Source of the DNA: Gongronella butleri | Lineage: Eukaryota; Mucoromycota; Mucoromycetes; Mucorales; Cunninghamellaceae | Reading direction: 5' to 3' | Length of the DNA stretch: 64,000 nucleotides | Assembly (NCBI GenBank): GCA_025201375.1 | Contig: JAIWZP010000004.1 | Coordinates: 868,001 to 932,000, forward strand | In this document: positions 55,266-64,000 of the stretch, piece after piece | Position numbering within the stretch: the stretch's first letter is position 1 | Layout of the letters: the number at the start of each line of letters is the position of its first letter | Made by a program: the position numbers and the translations under genes | Notes under the pieces: model-generated | Databases searched by the model: none | The model's input: only the letters and a program-made list of their open reading frames with translations | What the model was told of the DNA's origin: nothing

Positions 55266-58200
55266 AAAAAAGAAAAAAAAAGGAAAAAAAACAAGTTTTT
55301 CATGAAAAATCGATCCCCCATTGATACGATTCTTGTTTTATGCCATAGGACAAATCTTTTGTGGAAAATGCGTGGGGTACGCGATTCCCGGCGAATGGGT
55401 CAATCAGAAAAACGCGATGCGGGTGTGTAATTTCTGCTATTCCAAGTTTGAACGATACCAAGAAGCGCGATCGATGCATGACGCGGCGATTTTGATCTCC
55501 AGCAACCGGACGTCGCTTGATCTTGACCTGACACTGTCGTCGCCCAGCCTGTCGGAGCACCATGTGCCTCAAGCGAGCAGCGCGACGGCCATTTCTGTAC
55601 CTGGCAGCGCCATTGGCCATGTTACGGCGCCATTGGACTCGGAAGACGGGTTTTCGGACGGTGCAACGCTGATCAATAGCAGCCACAGCCACTTGCACCA
55701 CCACAGTCATCACCACAGTCACCATCACTCGAATATGAACATCAGCATCAACAACAAATTGACCCCGCGACCCAGCACATCGGTCAATTCGTATGACCGG
55801 TCGGCCGAGAGCCTGAAAAAGTTTTTGACCAACAACAAGAGCAGTACGAACATGTTGCGTGCACCGCGGTCAAGGATCAACACGATGACGTCGTTTATGA
55901 TGGAAGCGTCGTCATCGACCACCAATTTGCACTCGCCCATGCCATTTAGACGCAATTCATTGTCGCTCAGCACCTCCTTTTTCGATGGCGGTGGTGTGGT
56001 TGTGCCATCGGATGACCATGGGTTCTTTTCCGACGAGGAGGACGAGTCGCGTCACAATCCGCGCCACGTGTTGCACTTTTTGGGTGGCCATGCGCAAACC
56101 AATGAACGGCCCACGTCGATGATTATTACGAGTGGATCGTCTCTCGATCTGTTTGCCCATCCCCCGCCCAATTCGGCCAAATCGCCCCCACCACCGATAC
56201 AAAAACCCAACGATGCGTCGGCGGCGGCTCTTTTGCAGCCTGTGCAGCCGCAGCCGCATTTTGGCCATTTGCATGACGATGATTCGCGGTCAATTAAGCG
56301 TCGTGAGCGATCCAACAGCATGCGGCGCCGCTTGTCCATGTCCAATGGTACGAGGACCATCCGTGTGCGTACCCAGAGCCTCATGCGAAATGCGCCCATC
56401 ATGACCCATGGCGGCGACACGAATGTGTTCCAACCTCATCATCACCATCAACACCAACATCAACTTTTGCACCATCATCATCATCCAACAACACACCACC
56501 ATCACCATCATGCACAGCAGCAGCAGCATCATCATCATCATCACCATCACCAAGACGATGCCAATAACAATTGTCCGTCGTCGGCCGCGTCGCCAGCATC
56601 CCATCGCGCGTCTTTGGAGGAAAATGGCATCATTCCCTCACTTTCGTCATCGACGGACCCACTCATGATCATCAAGCAACCTTTGCCTGCAGATCCGACA
56701 GAAAACGTGATTCCGGCGGCACCACCAGCCAATGGTGGCAATCATGGCGGAAATCAAGGCGACACACATTTTCATCCAGACGCCCTGGCGTATCTGCAGC
56801 GGATGATTCAGCAGATGCTTGCGGAAAACGAGGAAATCGGTGACTACAAGACCGAGTGGCAGGGTGTGCTGATGGAATTGCTGCTGAAATTGGCAAATAG
56901 CGTGCGTCCAGACGTACACGGGGGCGACGAGATGGATGCGCGACATTATGTCAAGATCAAGGCCGTGGCGGGCGGGCAGCCCAAAGACAGCCTGTTTGTG
57001 CACGGGGTCGTATGCTCGAAAAACGTGGCGCACAAGGAAATGGCACGCAATGTGGCCAACCCAAAGATCCTGATTCTCCAATTCTCGCTCGAATGGTCGC
57101 GCGATGACGCCGAACACGCTCAGCAGCTCCAGCCCATCCAGCCAGTGCTCGATCAGGAACGCAAGTACCTCGAACGCCTGGTCAATCGCATAAGTGCCCT
57201 TGAGCCGACGATTGTCCTTGTCCAGGGCAACGTGCCGCGCCTCGCGCTGGACTTCCTGAGGCGCGCCAACCTTATCGTGGCCTTCAATGTCAAGCAGAGC
57301 GTCATGGATGCCGTGTCGCGCTGCACGGGCGCCACCATGGTGTCGTCGTTTTTGCAGTTGTCCAAAGACAAGATTGTTTTGGGAGAATGCGGCCACTTTG
57401 AGCTATTGACCCTCGTCCACGACTACATCCCCAATCGCAGAAAGACATTCTTGGTCTTTCATGGATGCCCGCCAGAGCTCGGCGCCACCATTGTCCTGCG
57501 GGGCGGCTCCCCAGCATCATTGCAGGCCGTCAAACACACACTCGACTTTCTCGTCTTTGTTGTCCACCACATGCAACTTGAATCCTCGTTTCTACACGAC
57601 TTTAGCTTTATGCGCAACACCGTGTCGCATGCTGCATCGGGTAAAATTTGTGAAAAAGAGAAAAAAAAGTTCAGCATGGGCACTGGTTCACTTATTTTTT
57701 TTTTTTTTTTTTTTTTTGTGTTCTGTCTCACAAAGGGCTCAAGGACCAGGAAGAAATGCTCAAATCATTGGATGTGGGCGACGAACCAAGCAAAAATAAG
57801 CAATTGGACAAAAAAGAGGAGAATGACCGATGCTTGCAGCTTGTGGATGGAATGATTCAGCGATATGCAGGGACTATGGTGACAACATCGTGGTCTGTGG
57901 TGGTGCCGCCGCCGTATCTGCTTGTGCGGCTCAAGAACACGCAAGAAAAACTGTTTTTGTTGCTCAAGATGCTTTTGGCCGAGCAGCAACAGCCCATGGA
58001 TGAGATTCTTTTGGCGAATTTGCCAACGTCGCTTGCTGGGATGCCTGGTTACTTTCGCAGCATGCAGCAATGGGTGCCCATGGCGCAATCCAACGCATAC
58101 GAACAGCTTGTCGAGGAGCACACGCAGCGATGGCGTGCATTGGACGGCGCCTTTCGTGAAGACCTAGGCCAGGTGGCTCCTTTGTATTTCCAGCAATTCG

Positions 58201-61200
58201 TCGTGCTATACACGATTGTGAGCACGGCGACGGCGATCCCTTGCCACGATCCGCAGGCAAGGCGCATCGACTATTATCGGCCACCCTCCGATTTAACGCT
58301 TGGCCAATATGTTGAAGACATGCTGGCCACCATTGATCTTCCCTGCCCGTCCACATTGTGCGAACGACCCATGTTGCAACACTATCGCTCGTACAGCCAC
58401 GGACACGCACGCGTCACCGTCAAAGTCGAGCGATTGCATGGGGTTCAATCGGCCATGGCCGCTCCAGACGACGCTATCTGCGCATGGTCCTACTGCCGCC
58501 ACTGTTCGGGCCACACACGCCTCACACCACTCTCGCCACACGCATGGAAGATCTCCTTTGGCAAATTCCTCGAATTGCTGCTCTACCAGACAGAAAAAGC
58601 GCCGCATTCTTCCGCGTCAACCGCGGCCGCCGCCGTTGACGCGCTCTATTCAAACACCGACGCGTCGGCCGACGACGAAATGGACGAAAACGACGAAAAC
58701 GACAAAAAAATCGAGGAAGAAGCCGAATGGGTCGAGTGCACACACGGATTGCTAAGGGATCACGTGTTCTTTTTCGCGGTGCACGACCTTGCGGTGCGAT
58801 TCCAGTACGAGCCGATCCAGCCCATGGAAGTGTATGTGCCGCCAATGCACGTGTACACGAATCCGACGATTTTGACGACGATCAAGGACGAGGCGCACGA
58901 AGCAATCCGCGCACAGATCACGCGATTCTACGATTCGATTGTTGAGCGTAACAAGGGCTTCCATTTCGACGTGATCCAGCCGGGAAACGTGGACACGTGC
59001 AAGGAGCAGCTGCAGGCCATGTCGCGAGCCGCCGTCGGCGAGAAAAAGAGCATGCTCCAGTACCTGCAGGCTGCCTACGCCACCACAGATCCCACAGACA
59101 CACTTCAGATGAATGCTGTGCGCGTCGATCTGCAGATGAGCGTCCTCCAATGGGAAGCAGAGTATATTGATCTTTTGCGCCACCACATCAAGCCCCAGCG
59201 CGAATTGCGCCGCCTCACCACATCCCACTTTAAAAAGATGCTCATCAGCAATGGCACTGCAGACGACAACGATGACGACGAAACACTTGCAGAAGAATCA
59301 GACAATGGCATTGATCGTCGCGCAACACGCGTCATGCAGGCCATGGACCTGCCCTTGTTCGACATTCCACTCGATGACAACACCATCCACGCTTCGAACC
59401 ACGAGTTAAAGGCCAGTCCATGCCTCGGCCAGTCGCCCACTGACTCCTCGCCTCATCTGGATGGCCTCATGGACACACCATTGAACACATCTTCTGATGT
59501 TGCACGCCGCATGTCGTTGGAACTCATGCAACATACACAACACGCCACCATCATCAGTGCCACCGCCGCCGTGTCCCCGCCAGGTAAAAAAAAAAAAAGA
59601 AACAAAGGGGAATAAGAGTGAGAAAAGAAAAAAAAAGTGAAAAAAGGCGGAAGAAAAGGTGAAAAAAGTGAAAAAAATGAAAAAAAAGACATTGGACCGC
59701 TCAATGGCTATTTTTTTTTTTTTTTTTTTGAAGTGGATGTTCCCGCACATGACCCGCTCGCAAAGGCTGCTGAAAAGCCCTCAAAAGACAAATTGGCGCC
59801 CGAAGCAGAAGTCCAAGGGATCATCCTCACAGATGAGCCTGTGCACCGGTCCAAGAGCTCACCATTGATGCCGCGGTCCAAGCAGCTGCCTCAGCCGCCT
59901 TCCAATCCTCAACAGCCGTCTTCCTTGCCGCAGCATCGACGCGCCGACGCGCCCGTATCGCGTATTCCGCAATTATCGTCTATGATCCTCTCCTCTGCGA
60001 CTTCCGGAAAGCACGCTCAGCCGGGCAAAAGGAGCCATGCACGACCCTCATCCCCACCGCCACCGGCCCCCGCGCCACAACAGCCGCCGCCGCCACTGCC
60101 GCACACGCCGCAGCGTGGCCTGAATAAGTTGAAAAACGACGCACTCCGCCCTACACCAACGATCAATGGGCACGACGGCGGCCATCCGTCAAGTGCCAAG
60201 TCGCTGTCGCTCAAAGGGTTCCGGTACAGGTACCAGGGCAGCACGTCCACGTCGACGAATCCGACAAATCCGACAAATTCGGCCATTTCGACGAACCAGA
60301 GCAATGGCAACAGTAATGACACGAACAATGTGACGCCGTACTTGTCGGCAAGCACGGGGCGCATCTACAGACCATTGCACCGGTCCGTCACCGAGTACAA
60401 TACGAGCACCAAGGCGGCCATCCGCCAATTCTTGCTTTCCGACGCAAAACCTTTGCTGCGGTCGCGCACCGTGCGCCAGCGCCTCGCAAGCCGCTCGTCC
60501 CTTGAAGTCTACACCACCATCCGCGAAATGGTCCGCGACGACGAGTCTGACGACGAATTCCAGCTGAGCGAAAATGATGAAACCGCAAATCAGCCTGTTT
60601 CGCCACCCGCTGCCGACTCGGATGCCCTTGCACACCCGACAGACATACCGCCAACATGTCAAAAAGACACGTCAAATGCGTTCCAGGCAGGCACACCGCC
60701 GCCAATTGCGTCGCCCTTCTCGTTGACATTGACAGATGAGTTTGACGAGGCATTTTACCGTGTCGACAACGACGACAATCACCGTATCCATTACAATCAT
60801 TCCCCAGACACCCATAGCGCCACCATTGCACAGCGCAGAGCATCCACGCTTCCATTGCTGCAAACCTCGTCGTCCCTCTCTTCCTCGTTTTCCCCACCAC
60901 CGCCCATCCGCATCGACAAACGCGGCAGCTTGCCCCATCTGACCTTTGACGACGATGACCACGCCACCCTGCTCAATGAACGAGCATCCTCGTCCTCCCA
61001 ATTGACCGTCCCAACCTCCAACAATGGCTCATTCCAGCTGCATCATTATCACACCACGCCTCTCCCCCCTTTCACTTCGTCCAATCACTCGCACAATAGT
61101 GCCTTTGGCATCGGTAAAAAAAAAAAATCACACATGTCTACAAAAATTGCTTGCTCATTTCTTTCTCTAGACTCGGCAGCCGTTGATCTGACCGCGCCAG

Positions 61201-62753
61201 GCAATCAGGGCAACTCGTTCATCAAGGCATTGGCCAATTTGCTTGCTGAAAAGGGCCTGGGCAACCTGTTGCCTTTGGAATACCCACTGTGTGTACTTTT
61301 TTATGAGAAGGCGCGTGTCTCACTCACGTTTTCTTTGTTTATTCATATAGGAGCCCCTTGGAGCACATTTTCCCAAATTCCATCATTGTTGTGAGCGAGG
61401 AGGAGCCAAGCACTGTGGTGGCCGCCGCATTGACATCGGCCGACTATGTCAACAAGCTGCAGGAAATCCGCGAGCAGCAGCAACAGCAGCAGCACGGCGC
61501 AGACGACACAAGCACGGACGCGTCGGTCAGCAACAGCAAGGAAAAGGACGACGTGGAGCGCACGAACGGTGCCGGGGACTCGGCCATTGAGCGCACGCTG
61601 CGCTCAAAAAACGGCATCCACATGAAGTTTTATTTCACAGACGGCACCACAAAGTTCTTTTGCAAAATATTTTTTGCCGAACAGTTCGACGCCCTGCGCC
61701 GCAATTGCGGATGCGACGAGAACTTTATCGCCTCCCTCGCCCATTGCGCAAAATGGGACTCGTCCGGCGGCAAATCAGGCTCCACTTTTCTCAAGACAAA
61801 AGGTAAAAAAGTGGGTAAATGGAAAAACACGCCCTCAAATACCCCCTTTTTTTCATGCAATGCCCAGATGGCCGCTACCTTTTGAAGCAAATCTCAAAGT
61901 ACGAAATGGATGCGTTTGTGAAATTCGCCCCGTCGTACTTCCAATACCTGTCAGAAGCCTTTTTCCACGAGGTACAAAAAAAAAAAAAAAAATAGGCGAA
62001 AAAATCATTGATGGCAAACTTGCCCCCACGCTTTCTAGCTGCCCACCGTCCTGTGCAAGATCTTTGGCCTCTATCGCGTCGGCTACAAGAACATGACAAC
62101 AGGCAAATCAACGCGCATGGACATCTTGGTCATGGAAAACCTCTTTTATGACCGATGTGTGACAAAGGCAAGGGTTCTAAAAGCGATGATGATTCGCGGT
62201 CTGACGCGTCCATTTTTTTTTTTTTTATAAAAAATAGATCTTTGATCTCAAGGGTTCCATGCGCAATCGACACGTCCAGGTCACGGGCAATGAAAATCAA
62301 GTGCTTCTTGACGAAAACATGGTTGAGTGTAAGTCCAAAGCCATTGACGATGAAAAAAAAAGTGAATGGTTGGCTCACATCCCATTTTTTATTTTCTTTT
62401 GCAAATCAGATCTGTTCCAGTCCCCGCTGTTCCTGCATGCTCACGCGAAACAGCTGCTACGTGAGTCGCTGCACAATGACACGCTGTTCCTTTCTCGACT
62501 GGACGTCATGGACTACTCGCTTCTCGTGGCCATCGACGAAAAGAACCAGGAATTGGTCGTCGGGATCGTCGATTTTATCCGCACATTCACGTGGGACAAG
62601 AAGCTTGAGAGCTGGGTCAAGGACTCGGGTATCTTTGGCGGCGGAGGCAAGGAGCCAACAATCATCTCCCCGCGCCAATACCGCATACGCTTCCGCGAGG
62701 CAATCCACCGCTACTTTTTGATGGTCCCGGATTTCTGGTCGGCCGAAATTTGA
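54701..62753 (+). CDS. FAB1: PtdIns3P 5-kinase Fab1/PIKfyve, ten exons
   Basis: Exons 54701-55232, 55349-57640, 57736-59583, 59734-61113, 61171-61288, 61351-61802, 61868-61971, 62039-62167, 62238-62328 and 62410-62753 join in frame to 2429 residues; intron 8 has a GC donor (gcaagg). The enzyme makes PtdIns(3,5)P2 on endosome and vacuole membranes. A FYVE zinc finger ([21 protein letters not shown], then IFCGKCVGY and [10 protein letters not shown]) lies at about 155-220. A low-complexity His-rich insert (about 300-600, runs of six to eight His) follows. The TCP-1/Cpn60-like and CCR region begins near 690 ([27 protein letters not shown]) and continues into the Cys-rich part ([15 protein letters not shown]). 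Acidic, Ser/Pro-rich linkers lead to the PIPK kinase at the C-terminus ([44 protein letters not shown]). Domain order is complete, so the protein is expected to be functional. Confidence 0.97.
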
Positions 62754-63159
62754 AAGCCCACCCTTTTGTGGCATTTTTTTCATTTCACAACGTGATACCC
62801 CTCTTTATTGGTGATCAGCTTCTTCCTCCTTCGTTATTCCTCTTTTGTCATACCATCTCAACTACATCTTATCCAATAAATCGAATAACAAAACGCGTCT
62901 TTTTTGATTTTTCCTGAATTTGGCTTTTTTTTTTTACAGTACGTATCATTATCATGTTTTGTCAAGGGCAGAAAAAAAGAGAGTTATTGTATTGTGATGC
63001 GTTCAATACTGTAATGTTCAAAAGTGACTACGTATCTATGATACAGTAGTCCAAATTTGAGGTACTGTAGATTGGACCAAAACACAGGTTATCATCATAC
63101 TGTAAACTCAGTCTTACGGTAAGCACTACAGTACGATACAAACCGTGGCTGGTCCATGC
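62754..63159. other. 3' flank of FAB1 with clustered TACTGTA words
   Basis: A poly(A)-like 'ccaataaatcgaataac' lies at about 62875. From about 63000, the 7-mer tactgta or its complement tacagta recurs every few dozen bases. No gene is seen. Confidence 0.45.
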
Positions 63160-64000
63160 AGAGACCTTGCGTATGATGATGTTAGGTTGTATCGACGCGT
63201 CTTTTACCAACATGGCGTTGAAAACCAGAGGTCACGTCCTCACGTGCGTGCATCGTTGTGCAAATGAATACAAAATATCGACATTTCACAAATTCACTAG
63301 TGGCTCGCAAAGTATTTCGTGCATCGGGATGAAACTTGTACTGTACGATTCGAAAGAGACACGGTCGGACGTCATTTCTGGAATGTTTGTTTGCCCGATG
63401 CGTGGTCTTTGTTGTATGCTTGTGAAGGCTGTTCATCAAACTACAGTATGATATCAATTTTTTTAACAACCTCGACGTTCTCGACAATTGATTGGACAAC
63501 TCACGGTGTTTTTTTAACGTGTCGAAAACACCCATTGAATCTCTATCGAACGCGACCACCAGCTTCATCGATGGATGAAGATGGTTAAAAAAATTTGCAC
63601 TTTGCAGAGAAAATTCACTTTTCATTAAAATTTTGAATGACGAGCGATTTGCCCGACAATGGTTTACGGTGGTATTATTACTGTATGTATACAGTACAGT
63701 ACCTACTGTAAGTTATTTTTGGGTGTCCGTTTCGTATTGTACAAACTCTTATTATATAGTATTAAAACCAGAGAAGAACAGCTTGATTCTTCTGCAAATG
63801 AATCCAAAATGCCGTTGTTACGTATTTTCACAAATTTAGCGCAGGGTCTCGAAATATTTTGTGGATCATGGTGAGAATGATATCAATCGAAAGAGACACA
63901 CTTGGGTGTCATTTTCGGAATGTTTGCTTGCCCAGTGGACGAACATCGCATGCTTGCAAAAGTCGATCAAAAATTGGATTGATTTTCAAACCTACTTTTT
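63160..64000 (+). repeat. Dispersed repeat family B fragment, running off the window
   Basis: Matches 14.74-15.1 kb ('gcgttgaaaaccagaggtca', 'aaaatatcgacatt', 'gacgtcatttctggaatgtt' then 'tgtttgcccgatgc', 'ggctgttcatcaa'; 'gaatctctatcgaa.g.gacca' at 63540 versus 15027). A second partial unit of the same motif ('attttcggaatgtttgcttg' and 'gaaagagacac') begins near 63750, so two degenerate units lie in tandem. Confidence 0.6.

Overview
This window is nuclear DNA from a filamentous fungus, most likely an early-diverging one (Mucoromycota, probably Mucorales). The evidence: short introns (about 50-180 nt) with GTAAG-type donors and frequent ctaat/ctgac-like branch sites; recognisable fungal housekeeping genes (FAB1, RAT1, DAP1, mitochondrial uS12, an EI24-type protein); a decayed member of a gene family that I recall as typical of Mucorales genomes; a Fanzor relic; and dispersed, tract-rich non-coding repeats. 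Coding DNA is clearly richer in GC than the intergenic DNA. All exon structures were read by hand. For every multi-exon gene reported as intact, the exon lengths add up to an exact multiple of three.

Layout. 0.5-3.6 kb: a four-exon orphan gene on the minus strand. 4.5-9.4 kb: a large inverted repeat. Each arm carries an identical tRNA-Phe, and the 3.2-kb centre holds one intronless gene for a PLP-dependent alpha-oxoamine synthase that looks like the bacterial quorum-signal synthase CqsA. 9.4-20 kb: dispersed repeats surrounding two unlike secreted alpha-amylases (one intronless and fungal-type, one with nine exons and an extra N-terminal module), plus a relic of the first amylase beside the second. 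20.8-23 kb: a MITE-like element and a broken copy of the Mucorales family. 24.9-31.5 kb: a 14-exon gene for a 1830-residue soluble-type (ADCY10-like) adenylyl cyclase with NTPase and TPR-like parts. 33.6-38.7 kb: RAT1 (nuclear 5'-3' exoribonuclease) divergent from the mitochondrial ribosomal protein uS12m. 38.9-43 kb: a junk island with a 0.5-kb tandem repeat, a Fanzor (eukaryotic TnpB-like) fragment, a minisatellite and a truncated uS12m copy. 43.2-48.9 kb: two tandem 11-exon secreted sulfatases. 49.3-51.5 kb: dispersed repeats. 52.1-62.8 kb: EI24-like membrane protein, DAP1-type haem protein and a 2429-residue FAB1 lipid kinase. 63-64 kb: another dispersed repeat.

The genes do not form one pathway. 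Themes are secreted carbon and sulfur scavenging (amylases, sulfatases), signalling (cAMP, PtdIns(3,5)P2, a possible alpha-hydroxyketone-type signal), RNA and organelle housekeeping, and heavy repeat-driven rearrangement. The best candidate for something new is the CqsA-like gene inside the tRNA-flanked inverted repeat. Second are the Fanzor relic with its repeat array and the soluble adenylyl cyclase in a fungus.
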